Shown here one piece after another: positions 36,503-47,126 of a stretch of 64,000 bases of DNA. Location: the NCBI RefSeq assembly GCF_025698545.1, contig NC_068577.1, positions 3,319,501 through 3,383,500 on the forward strand, written 5' to 3'. The stretch's first letter is position 1; each line of letters starts with the position of its first letter. A program made the translations under genes and the position numbers. The stretch comes from Gossypium raimondii (lineage: Eukaryota > Streptophyta > Magnoliopsida > Malvales > Malvaceae). The notes below the pieces were generated by a model. It ran no database searches. It was not told the origin of the DNA and saw only the letters and a program-made list of their open reading frames with translations.

Positions 36503-38987
36503 ATGGCACAAGCACAAGAGCAACCCCAAGAAAAGTTTCAAATGAAAGACGCCATGGTTGCAGCAGCTTCAGCAAAAACAAGCGGTGGCAGCAATGGTGT
36601 GACGTTCAAATTCAATGCACATGCACCGGAATTTGTGCCCAGTTCTCACACCCAAATCCCCATTTCGGGTTACTATTACCCTTGTTTCCATTATCTCGGT
36701 GGTGGTGGTGGTGGTGGGGGCATTGGCGCTGGTGTTGGCTCCGATTGGTTCTTCGTTGGTGAACAAGAACCTGCTGCTTATATGTTCTCTAATCATAATC
36801 TCTCCTTCCCTAATTTTTCTTACAAGAATGTTCTCAACGATGATCTCCGCCAGAAGATTATCAAACAGGTAATCATCATTTTATATATATGTAGCAGTTC
36901 ATTGATTTGCTTACTTCATTCAGTTTTTTTTTTTCTTGATTTGATGTTTCAGCATTCTCCAAATACAATGGAAAATTTTAAATTTTTGTGTTCAACATTG
37001 AGTAATATAACTTTTAATAATAAACTGATTGACCCATATCCACCGATGCTTAGGTTGTCAAAATTTAACCATACCCTTGTTGCCAACATAGCTTTTAACA
37101 AGAAGTTGATCGACCCGTGGTTACTGATTATGTAATACATGAGTATGTATTTGACACAGATATCTTTTAGATTTTTCCATATAGTTAGAGGATCTTTCGA
37201 GGTTACCTTTCTTTATCCATGTGTTGGACAAATATGAGTACTTCAAAAACAATGAAGAGTCCAAGCAACATAGGCCACAGATGCTTTTATCTTTACATAT
37301 TGTGAGAATGATATGATCCTAATACTGTATGTATAAAACAGGTGGAGTACCAGTTCAGTGACATGAGTCTTATAGCAAATGAATCTTTCTCCAAGCAAAT
37401 AAGTAAAGATCCTGAAGGTTATGGTAAGGAAACTTGAATGTTCTAGCTCTTCTTGTTCTTATGTTTTTTTTAATCATATCTGCTTTTAAACACATAATGC
37501 ATTGCCTTTTGCTTTAGTGCCCATATCTTTTATTGCTTCTACAAAGAAAATCAAGGCTCTCATTACAAACCACCAGCTATTGGCTCAAGCACTTAGGTCC
37601 TCTTCAAAGCTTGTAAGTTCTTTAGTTTTCCTATTAATCTTTTTGGAACTCCAAACTAAATTGAATCTTCAGCATTATCTTCGGTTTGCTTTCATATGTA
37701 TTAAACCAATATCTTTTTGTTATGTGCTTGAAAGGTTGTGAGCAACGACGGCAAGAAGGTTCGACGTAAACACCCTTTCACCGAGAAAGACAGAGAGGAA
37801 GTGCAGGTAAGATAGTGTGGAATTTCTCAAGACATGTTTATTTCCTTTTAGTGTTTTGGGTCACTTGTGTATGATGCAGCATTCTTTCTTATTCTTATGC
37901 AGTCCCGTACTGTCGTTGTTGAGAATTTGCCTGAAGATCACTCTCATCAGAACCTTGACAGGATTTTCGATGTTGTCGGAAGGTTGATCTTTTATTATTT
38001 CTTTTTCAGTTTTCTAGTGGGTTTATGTTTAGAATGGAATTTGTTTGCAGCACATTCTAATGGTGTTCTTGTACAGTGTGAAGAACATTCGAATATGTCA
38101 TCCCCAGGAATCCAATTCTTCCCGCTCTAAGAGCGATTTCTTTATGTCTAACAAGGTACGAAAGTCGGAATCAAAACCTGTTTTCTTATTTGATTCAAGA
38201 GATTACTAGACAACTTTGCTGATCATTCACATTTCTTTCTATTTTCATGAAGCTACATGCACTTGTGGAGTATGATTCAAAAGAGATTGCTGAGAAAGCG
38301 GTAAGTTAATGCACTAATGCTCTGCTATTGCTACAACTTGGTATGCTTCAATTTTTATGCTTTTGCAATGCCATTCAAGGCTTACTTATTTGCCTCAGGT
38401 TGAGAAGTTAAACGACGAAAGGAATTGGAGAAAGGGGCTTCGAGTAAGGTTGCTGCTTAGACTCACGGTACGTCTAATCACATGTACATGATATTATATG
38501 CTTATGTTTAATCGAATCTGTTTGCAACTTTTATATGAAATGAACATGCAGCCAAAGTCTGTTCTGAAAACTAGAAAATCAGATTTCGATGGCATATTAG
38601 ACGATGACGATTCGATGCTCACTGATTACTATGAAGAGTCCTCTCAGCCAACCCATGTTGAATTCATCGAGAACAATGTAAGCTTCGATTTTAATTAACA
38701 CTCTAGCTATACATCAAGATAACTTCATGTTTGAACCATATTTCTATTCTGCCAAGGCTGAGGATAATACTGTGGGATCGAAAAGGGGATGGGGTAAAGG
38801 GCGTGGGAAAGGCCGAGGGCGTGTTCAAAATCACAGTGGACGCGGCTTGCTTGCTCCATCCCAACCTGGCAATGCAGTCCAATGTGAAGCACCTATGAAA
38901 CAGATGGCTAAGGGTCCGAGAATGCCAGATGGAACCAGGGGTTTCACCATGGGACGAGGCAAGCCGGTAAGTTCACCATTGGACTGA
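36503..38987 (+). CDS. LARP6-like: La-related protein, LARP6 group with PAM2 motif
   Basis: Ten exons join in frame at GT-AG sites: 36503-36868, 37342-37423, 37518-37612, 37735-37806, 37903-37982, 38077-38155, 38253-38300, 38399-38467, 38552-38677, 38757-38987 (415 aa). Domains in order: a PAM2-like motif TFKFNAHAPEFVP (about 34-46) for binding the MLLE domain of poly(A)-binding protein; a glycine-rich stretch; a La motif (about 114-200, VEYQFSDMSLIANE...GYVPISFIA); an RRM (about 207-296, RTVVVENLPEDHSHQNLDRI...LHALVEYDS); and an RG/KG-rich tail (GWGKGRGKGRGR) ending TRGFTMGRGKP. In plants the PAM2-bearing LARP6b/c proteins are RNA-binding translation or mRNA-fate regulators. An in-frame ATG at 36308 would add 65 residues of UTR-like sequence, so I chose MAQAQEQPQEKF. 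Intron 1 (36869-37341) contains an internal duplication. Confidence 0.92.
36949..37135 (+). repeat. duplicated segment inside LARP6 intron 1
   Basis: Two related blocks, AATATAACTTTTAATAATAA then CTGATTGACCC (about 37003-37036) and AACATAGCTTTTAACAAGAA then GTTGATCGACCC (about 37085-37116), lie about 80 bases apart. The frame across them happens to be open from exon 1, so an unspliced transcript would read through to 37135. Confidence 0.5.
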
Positions 38988-38989
38988 TA

Positions 38990-39500
38990 GACGATACATT
39001 CATGTTTTTCCCCCTGGTCGTCTCCGATTCATATTAACTAGAATGGCTCCCGCATTTCTTGAAAGTAGCATGAAATGATTTAGTAGCCATATGCATGGTC
39101 TAGCCTTTAATATGTTATCAATAAGTCAAGGTTGTATAGTTTTAGTACTGTGTTTTCCTAGCCTATATTGTTAGCAATTTTCTCCTTGCACACCACTTTT
39201 TTTTTCATGATTATGTTATTATTTGGGATTCAGTGTTTTTGTTATAAATTTTGTCACCTATAAGAATAATGCAATTGAAAGGTTACATATATTTCTCCTT
39301 TTCTCTATTATAATTTCTTGTATAAGATTGCATAAAATTAATTTTCGTATTTAACATTGTACCAAAAATTTAAGTGTAAATTTAAGATTTATTCTTAAAA
39401 CATAACTTGATCTTTTTTTAGAGTGTAAATTCTTACCCATGCCCAAAAATTGATTTGATCAAATAAACTCAAATCCAACTCGATCTAATTTGATTATAAA
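38990..39500. other. 3' UTR of the LARP6-like gene and intergenic DNA
   Basis: The first 250 or so bases likely form the 3' UTR (possible signals ATAATGCAAT near 39264). No further gene is seen. Confidence 0.4.
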
Positions 39501-39514
39501 ATGTAGTGATATAA

Positions 39515-40180
39515 ATAGTTTGGATTTGAATATGTGTGGATATTTCCCTTGCATTTTGAGGATTCTGATATATTGTAGATTGAGATGATATTTAAATTCA
39601 GATATTATAATTATTATCCCTAGCAAATTTAAAGTGAATATTAGTTCTTGAATATCCAAAATGGCTTGAACTAGCAATGGCCCACCTAAAAATCCTAGAC
39701 TCAAACTACTTGAGCCCAAAAAACTCGAACACAAAATTAATTCAAACCCTTCTCCAAGTAGTGCAGATTTGAATATTTGCAAATATCTAACTTGCTTTTT
39801 AGGATTCAGATATTGTAGATTCGAATGATATTTAAATTCAGATTTTCTAATTACTATTCTTAGTAAATTCAAAGTGAATATTAGTTCTCGTATATCCAAA
39901 ATGGCTTGAACTAATAATGACCCACTTAAAAATCCTTGACTCAAACCACGTGAACCCAAAACAATTCGAACACAAAATTGATCCAAACCCTTCTTCAAGT
40001 AGTGCAGATTCGAATATTTACAAATATCTAACTTGCGTTTTGAGGATTGGATATTAGATGGTATTTAAATTTGAATATTTTAATTACTATTTCTAGCATA
40101 TTTGAAGTGGATATTAGCCCTCAAATATCCAAAATGACTTGAATTAATAGCGTCCCACTTAAAAATTGATCCAAGCCCTT
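39515..40180. repeat. three tandem copies of a ~235-240-bp unit
   Basis: The phrase AATATCCAAAATGGCTTGAA recurs at about 39651, 39891 and 40125 (third with GACTTGAA), giving periods of 240 and 233. Other shared blocks are CTTCTCCAAGTAGTGCAGAT, AATATCTAACTTGC and TCCCACTTAAAAAT. The long minus-strand ORF of 179 aa (39459-39998) spans two units and shows the internal repeat (LSLGFLGGPLLVQAILDI and its twin); it looks like a by-product of a 240-bp, frame-preserving period. Confidence 0.75.
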
Positions 40181-40259
40181 CTCCAAGTTTGCATTTGTCT
40201 TTTCCCCTTTGTTGTCTTGTCTTTCTATTTTGCTCAATATTGTATGATCAACTTGATCA

Positions 40260-40860
40260 TAGGCTTTACCAGAGAAGCCAAAGACTAGGTAGGGGCCTTA
40301 GCCCCTTGTTCACACGAGGAAATTTCATTGGTAGCCTCTCTTAATTATTAACCATTTAATTTAAGCCTTTTACTCATTTGAATAAATAGAAAATTTATAT
40401 TTTTATCCCTCTTAAAATTTGTATTATAATCTCCCTTTTAAAATAAAATTTTTAGCTTCGACCCCCAAAAAAATTTAGAATTTTATCTCACCGCCTAAAC
40501 AGTTTCTAGCTTCATCCCAAGATATTACAATAGTTCGTGTTCCTATTTATTGAACATGATTGAAAATGGTGTCTGGGCAATGACGAAGTCAAGGGTAGGC
40601 AGGGCTCTTGGGTCCCTTGATTAAATGGTATAACTTCACATTTAGTTTCTCTTAAAAATTAAAAGTTTAATTTAATCCTTTTTAACTTTGGTCATATGAA
40701 AGTTTTTTATTTTTGGCCTTTTTAAAATATTATTTTTTTCAATTTAGTCCATTATAATACAATTTTTTTAGATTTGACCCACACAATTTTTTTAAATTTT
40801 ATCTTAACCTTTCAATATAAAATTTCTGACTTCATCCTTATATGCTCAACAATGATATGA
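40260..40860 (+). repeat. two copies of a dispersed 'GGGGCC..AGCCCC' repeat
   Basis: The first copy (about 40260-40520) begins near TAGGGGCCTTAGCCCCTTG and the second (about 40580-40855) near GGGTAGGCAGGGCTCTTGGG. Both run on through alternating T-rich blocks of the form TTTAGTCC, TTTTAAAATTT and GCTTCATCCC. A third copy is at about 52325-52550. No gene is encoded. Confidence 0.55.
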
Positions 40861-40961
40861 GGACTGTGCATCCGTACACTTCCATAATTGTTCTTGTTAA
40901 TGTATAGAAAAACCAGCTATGAATCTGTAACCTCATGATTGTCTGAGTTTTATAACTTAAA

Positions 40962-41007
40962 GAGTTAATATATATAGAGATACTTAAACTTAGCAACTTA
41001 TACTTGG

Positions 41008-41046
<39 letters not shown>

Positions 41047-41434
41047 ACCTAACAAGTACCTAAACTTGAAAATCATAAGCCAACTTGATATCTTTTTTTA
41101 AGTACCGAACTAACACGGTTAAAATACACTATGTGATCTTTAAAAAATACATTGACAGGATACTGACAACTAATAGCATGGTGACATGTGATAGCCTCAC
41201 ATCATGTGATAAATCTTCTTACCGTGTGTGAAAATGTGAGGCTGCGACATGTCATCATGCTACTGGTCATTTGTGTCACATCGACGTATTTCAATGATGT
41301 TAGTGAGGTAACTAAAAAAAGTATCACGTTGATTTATGGTTTTTAAGTTTAGGTACTAATTAGATCCAAAAAATATTTTAGGTATCAATTAAGTATAAGT
41401 TACTAAATTCAGATATCTCCATATATATTAACTC
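40962..41434. mobile_element. 473-bp foldback element, Mutator-like MITE candidate
   Basis: Starts GAGTTAATATATATAGAGAT and ends ATCTCCATATATATTAACTC. The inverted similarity continues inward almost to the centre (AAGTACCTAAACTTGAAAATC vs its inverse near 41330-41355; GTGAGGCTGCGACATGTCAT vs the inverse of ATGTGATAGCCTCAC). Flanks read TAACTTAAA on the left and A-AACTTAAA on the right, a possible 8-9-bp duplication. A long TA run (about 41011-41041) has expanded inside the left arm. No ORF is present. Confidence 0.7.
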
Positions 41435-41731
41435 AAACTTAAAACCGAACATTATTGAAGTAGTGTGATTTTAATAGGTTGAAAAAAGCTCAGTGTTTTT
41501 TTTTTTGTTTTACATGAACATTAGACACTTCATTCAAGTGTCGAATATGTGTTTGACATAAATATAGTTGTGACACGATAAAATATGTAACCAACATATA
41601 AGAACATATCGAATAATAAAAGAAAATAGTTTCATTTATAAATTGGCCCTAAAGTGTATATATATATATTGGTATCTAAATTTTTTTTGGGTCCAATTAG
41701 GTACCTAAAGTAATAAAACGTTGGCCCTATT

Positions 41732-42285
41732 TGGTAATTGGCTGATAGTTGATATCTAATTGTAATGGCTAGTTTGACCAACTAGTTCTATTAACTGTTT
41801 ATTTAAAAGTGTTTGGTAAAACTTAGCTGATTGCTGAAAGTTGATGTGTAAAATGACAAATAAGGGCATGACACATTTTATTGTCAAGTATTTATTTGTT
41901 TATAATACTTTAGTTTTTATTGAGTGAAATTATTGAAATAAAACACAATTACCAAGGAATTAAAACATCCATTATGAAAATTAATTAGTGAATATTTTTA
42001 AAATTTTAAATAAATAAATTTCCTAAGTTCCTTATTTGCAAATATTAACCTTGTGAAAATTGAGCAAGCATGGTTAGATATGTCACTCTACATATCCCAT
42101 TCTCAATTAACTATGAAAAAAGTTGTCCATCCCTACGTTTTTTATTTTTGAGGTTTTAGCTCAACAAGTTTTCATAAACCTCCATTCACCAAACACAACA
42201 ATTAGAGGGTTTGACTATCCAATACTCCATTTGTGCCCAAATCGACAAAAAAAGACCCAGAAATCTGTTTACCGAACACCTCGTT
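41732..42285. mobile_element. possible hAT-type MITE (GGCCCTATTTGGTAA)
   Basis: It opens with GGCCCTATTTGGTAATTGGC and repeats AGTGTTTGGTAAAAC at 41808. A loosely inverted counterpart, GTTTACCGAACACC, lies near 42269-42282. GGCCCTGTTTGG-type ends are common in plant hAT and Harbinger MITEs. Ends and target duplication are not secure. Confidence 0.3.
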
Positions 42286-42289
42286 ATGC

Positions 42290-43210
42290 TTCCTATCTTT
42301 AATTCAAATCTTCAATTTTGATTCTAAAAACAACAAAATGTTTACTGATCAAGAGAGTTATAATGCTGCTGCGACGCCTCACCTAACCCTAACCCTAAAA
42401 ATATGTTCATAAACTCAATCAATTCAAGTTTTGGATTTTCGATTTAACCTTTGCTAAGGAGGTTTCAAGATATTAAATTGTTGGGTGTTTTGATATCAAA
42501 GGGAGTCAATGACGCCTTCGATTGAAAAAAAAATCAATGAGAATCCTCTCATTTGCCCTTCACGGAAAAAGAATAGCTAATTTGTGAATTAAGCCAAGAA
42601 AAATAGATTAATGAACACTGTTATTTTCATTTTCCAAATACATAATCAACAATGAGTTATTTGATTCTAAAATTAATATTTGATGTATCACTAATATAAT
42701 GTACAGAAATAATATTTGATACGCAACCAGTTAATAAATAACATGGCACCTTATATTGGGAAAATAGAGGACTTTTAAATTAATACTTAATAATTTTATT
42801 TAAACATAATTAAATATTAATCATAATTATTTTTTTCAAATTTTGGGTTTAGATTTTAAGATTTAGGATTTAAGATTTTCCAATGAAAGATAAGAAAAGT
42901 ACAATAATTATAATAAATATTTAATTATATTTAAATAAAGTTATTAGTATTTATTTATAAATCCTTTATTTACTAACTGTGCATGAAGTGCATCAAAATA
43001 TTTTTCCTTAATTCGTAATCTCTCCTGACAATATAAAGAAACATAATCTTATATATATACTAATACTTTAGCAATTTGATGTTTCAATATAAAGAAACAT
43101 TGATATGTGACATATCTAATAATTTCCCATTTGTCATTATTTAAATTTGTTATGTGTAATTATTAATTATTTAAAAATATTTAGAATCAATTAATTTAAA
43201 AATACAAATC
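42290..43210. other. intergenic, no gene seen
   Basis: AT-rich DNA with no supported frame. It includes a very short CCTAACCCTAACCCTAAA run near 42383-42400. Confidence 0.4.
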
Positions 43211-43476
43211 TATTAGATATGTTTGATTAAGTCTTCAGTTGTTGCTATAATGCTAGAGGTTGTTAGCTTCGAATAAATTTCCTAGTTTTACTAGAGTTAT
43301 ATTTCCTTATTTCTAGTTGGGTAGTTGCTAGAAATCAACAAATAGTGTTGGATTTAGTTCGCTATCTTTTGGATATTTTATTTTGTAAGCTCGACTATAT
43401 ATATTTGGTTAAGCACATGAATAAACCAGGCAATTCTCCCATCAAATACTTTAGCAACTGGATTTCTTTTCTAACA
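43211..43476 (+). repeat. left LTR of the copia element
   Basis: It aligns with 46733-46953 (for instance GGTTGTTAGCTTCGAATAA and TCCTAGTTTTACTAGAGTTA in both). It ends just before the primer-binding-like site. It is about 45 bases longer than the right LTR because of a block near 43432-43475 absent from the right. Confidence 0.75.
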
Positions 43477-43609
43477 TTATGATATCCGAGCCAGGTCTAG
43501 GCTTGGGAAAGCAGAGTTGCAGCTAGCTAAACACTAAGAGAGTGATGGAAACCGAAAATACCTTTGTGCAACCTTCAATTCCTTTTATGGTCACTATGAT
43601 CATTGGGAA

Positions 43610-44139
43610 ATGTTGATGGAGAATTTTTTTAGTTCAAAAGAATACCGGAGTTTGGTGGAAACTGGAATTACTGTTGCACCTGCTGGAACAACACTTTATA
43701 AGGTGCAACAACATCATATTGATGAACAGAAACTTGAGGACTTGAAGGCGAAGAATTATCTATTCCAAGCTTTGGATCGATCTATTCTTGAGACGATTCT
43801 CAAGAAGACACATCTAAGGACATATGGGATTCTGTGAAGAAAAAATACCAAGGTTCTATGCGGGTTAAGTGAGCACAATTACAGGCATTGAGGAAGGAGT
43901 TTGAGACACTCTATATGAAGGCTGGAGAGACGGTGAATGATTATTTCTCTCGTACACTTACGATTGCGAACAAGATGAAAGCTAAAGGTGAACACAAAAG
44001 TGATAGAGAAGTAGTGGAAAAGATATTGCGATTTATGACTTCGAAATTCAATTATATGTTATGTTCTATTAAGGAGGCACAAGACACTAGCAACCTGTCC
44101 ATAGATGAATTGCAAAGCAGTTTGCTAGTGCATGAGTAA
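43610..44139 (+). pseudogene. copia gag fragment
   Basis: Translated pieces contain KNYLFQALDRSILETIL, then in another frame ALRKEFETLYMKAGETVNDY followed by RTLTIANKMKA and SIDELQSSLLVHE. These match the UBN2-type gag of plant copia elements. A frameshift near 43830 and a stop at about 43870 break it. Confidence 0.7.
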
Positions 44140-45129
44140 AGGATGACTAACCCAAAAGAGGAACAAGCTTTGAAGGTAACTTATGGGGTATCTTTAATTA
44201 AGAATGAGGTCGTGGTGGCTACTGAGGACGAGGTCGAGGACGTGGAAGGGCAAACTTTGACAAATCCACTGTTGAGTGCTTCAATTACCATAAACTAGCG
44301 CACTTTCAGTAGGAATGTCAAAGCAAGAAAGTAACCATATAGAGACTCCTGAAGAAATGTTGCTCGTGACTCGAGTTAAGGATGAACAACTCAAGAGTGA
44401 TGATTGGTTCTTAGACTCCGGTTGCAGCAATCGCTGTGTAATCGGAAAGAATGTTTTGCAAACTTCAATGAGCAATTTGTAGATAACGTGAAGTTGGGAA
44501 ACAATGCAATCTTGGTGGTAAAAAGGAAAAGGGAATGTGCAGTTGCAGATTAACAATCAAATACAGGTAATAACTAAAATATTTTATGTGCCTAATTTGA
44601 AAAATAATTTGTTAAGTGTTGGATAGCTTCAAGAGAAAGGTCTAGTTGTGCTTATTCAACACAACAATTGCAAGATTTATCATCCTGAGAGGGGTGTTAT
44701 CATGAAATCTACGATGTCCCCCAATCGCATGTTCAAAATTACAGTAGTGTCCCTACCAATTGATACAACCTGCTTCAATACAATAACTGAAAATATTGGT
44801 CAATTATGGAATTGTCTTTATGGTCATTTAAGTTTCAAGGGACTCAACACCCTACAACAAAAGGAAATAGTATTTGGGTTATCGTAACTAATAAAACCAT
44901 CAAGTCTGAATGGGAAGCAACAACGAGATCCCTTTCCTAATAAGAGTTCGTGAAGAGCTAAGTGGTCATTGCAATTGGTTCATTCTAATTTATGTGGACC
45001 TATTCAACCAATTTCTAAAGCAACAAAAGGTACATCATCACTTTCATAGATGATTGTATTTGGAAGACATGGAGCTATTTTCATAGATCATTGTAGTCAG
45101 AAGACAAGGATCTATTTTCATAGATGATT

Positions 45130-45567
45130 GTATCAACCCTAATTTATTTTGAAAATTTTATAATTTAGTCCTCAAGTTAGGAAACTTGGCTACTATCTTT
45201 GAAATTGCGATACCAAACCTTAGATATCGCAATACCCACATGATGAAAATTGAAGTTTGGTTACTGTTTTTGGTATCACGATGTGTCTTTGGTATCGCAA
45301 TGTCAAGTCTAGAATATCGCGATACCCAATTGTCACATTTTGACAATGTTTCAGTTTAGTCCTATTTCGCCATCGGTTTAGTATTGAGCTTTCATGAGCT
45401 CGTATTAAAACCAGAAAATAATTATTTTGTTATATTTTAAGTTTGTTTAAAATTGAATTACATGTATGATTACTTGTTTGTTAATTGATTGACTGTAGTT
45501 GCTTCGACAACGAATGTGACACCTAATAGCTCGAACCCGATGATCGGGTCGGGTATAAGGTGTTACA
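45130..45567 (+). repeat. gypsy-type LTR 3' fragment inside the copia element
   Basis: It contains repeated TATCGCAATACC/ATATCGCGATACC blocks (45206-45330) like those at 54-161. It ends with GACAACGAATGTGACACC, GATGATCGGGTCGGGTATAA and GGTGTTACA. The same end occurs at 57569 and, inverted, at 61322. It replaces the part of the copia element that should encode the rest of integrase and the start of RT. Confidence 0.6.
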
Positions 45568-45735
45568 AACAACCAATAAGATTCGAAAAAAGGGGAAAAA
45601 AGAAAAGTCTACAAGTTGAAATGTGCTCTATTTGGCTTAAAATGAGTCCATCGGGCTTGGTACGGTCAAATTGAAGGATATTTTCTTAGCCATGGATTTG
45701 AAAAATGTGAGTGTGAACCCACCTTATTCATTAAG

Positions 45736-46700
45736 GTGGAGAGGATGAGTATTTTAGTAGTGAGCTTGTATGTGGATGATTTAATTTATACAGGGAATGG
45801 TGATGAAATCATGATGGAGTTCAAAAAGTTCCTAAAGTTAGAATTTTCTATGACTGATATAGGAAAAATGAAGTTCTTTCTCGATCTTGAAGTAACTCAG
45901 AAGGCTGATGATATTTTTGTGTGTCAAAAGAAATACATTGTAGATGATCCAACTCAAACTCAATTCATAATCCAATGGTTCCAGGAAATAAATAAGCAAG
46001 GATGAAGATGGAAAAGGAGTGGACAAGGCGCTTTACAAAAAGATGATCGAGAGTCTAATGTATGCAACTGCCACGCAGCCGGACATTATGTATAGCGTGA
46101 GTCAAGTAAGTCTATTCATGAAAAAGCCAAAGGAGTTTTGTTTTCAAGCTGTAAAGCAAATCATAAGTTATCTCAAAGGAACATGTGAATTTGGATTGTT
46201 CTATTAGAGAAATAAAGGAAAAGATTTGATTGCTTATACATATAGTGACTATGCCAATGACGTTGAAGACAAAAAAGAGTACATCGGGCTATGTATTCAT
46301 GATGAGTGAGGTTACTATCTCTTGGAGATCGAAGAAGCAATCGGTGGTGAGTCTATCAAAAACTGAAGTGGAATATATAGTTGCAGCAACGAGCTCATGT
46401 CAAGTTGTATGGCTCAGGCGGATACTTGAGGCAGTAAAAAGAAATCAAACAAGTCTAACGATTATATATTGTGACAATAGTTCTACCACCAAATTATCAA
46501 GGAATCCAATTATGTATGGGAGAAGCAAGCAGATTGATGTACGCTTTCACTTTCTAAGGGATCTTACAAGGAATGAAATAGTTGAACTGCAACCTTGTAG
46601 TTCGCAAGAACAAGTAGCAGATGTCATGACTAAGCCACTTAAGTTAGAAGACTTTGTTCGAATGCGATGCAAGCTGAGAGTCATAGCAAATGTGAACTGA
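45736..46700 (+). pseudogene. copia reverse transcriptase / RNase H fragment
   Basis: RT palm text with SLYVDDLIYTG (metal-binding DD pair) and GKMKFFLDLEV is followed by a deletion, then YATATQPDIMYSVSQ and the RNase H block STSGYVFMMSEVTISW with D-N-S-S and GRSKQIDVRFHFLRD to a stop at 46700. It lies in three frames and cannot make one protein. Confidence 0.8.
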
Positions 46701-46732
46701 ATGTAAAGAACGATTCAATTTAAGGGTGGGAA

Positions 46733-46953
46733 TATTAGATATGTTTGAATAGGTCTCCAGTTGTTGCTAGAATACTGGAGATTGTTAGCTTTGAATAAGT
46801 CTCCTAGTTTTACTAGAGTTATGTTTCCTTGTTTCTAGTTGGGTAGTTGTTGTAAATCAACAAATAGTTTTGGATTTAGTTTGTTATCTTTTGGATGTTT
46901 TATTTTGTAAACTCAATTATATATATTTGGTCAAGCACATGAATAAGCCAACA
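46733..46953 (+). repeat. right LTR of the copia element (shortened)
   Basis: It follows the purine tract AAGGGTGGGAA and reproduces the left LTR except for the missing block near its end. It ends about GAATAAGCCAACA. Confidence 0.75.
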
Positions 46954-47126
46954 TTTATATAAATTGGTTGCGAGTGTTTCCTTTTAAATTAATTTTATAT
47001 TAGTCATGATTTTATTAGTAAGAAATCATAATAAAATCATTACTTCCTTATTAATTGATTAGAATAAGTAAAAATTTATATGAAATTATTACGATTTTTT
47101 TTAATTAATATTATATTAGGCATGCT

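Larger units (their letters stand above)
43211..46953 (+). mobile_element. degenerate Ty1-copia retrotransposon
   Basis: The two LTRs start with the same TATTAGATATGTTTGA (43211 and 46733). The left one is followed by a primer-binding-like ATGATATCCGAGCCAGG (43479-43495), a diverged form of the initiator-Met tRNA site. The right one is preceded by the purine tract AAGGGTGGGAA. In order come gag (43610-44139, several frames), a damaged zinc knuckle (about 44270-44330), the protease DSG motif (about 44416), a pre-integrase/integrase piece (44800-45130), an intruding foreign LTR fragment (45130-45567), RT with the YVDD motif (about 45770-45780) and copia RNase H (46019-46700; SGYVF, ISWRSKKQ, D-N-S). 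The large part of integrase and N-terminal RT is missing and stops abound. The right LTR lacks about 43 bases near its end, so no clean target duplication remains. Confidence 0.85.

Noticed and set aside
42383..42400. Telomere-like CCTAACCCTAACCCTAAA
   Set aside because: Only about two and a half units in ordinary AT-rich DNA. The word AACCCTAA is common in plant promoters, so there is no evidence of an interstitial telomere.
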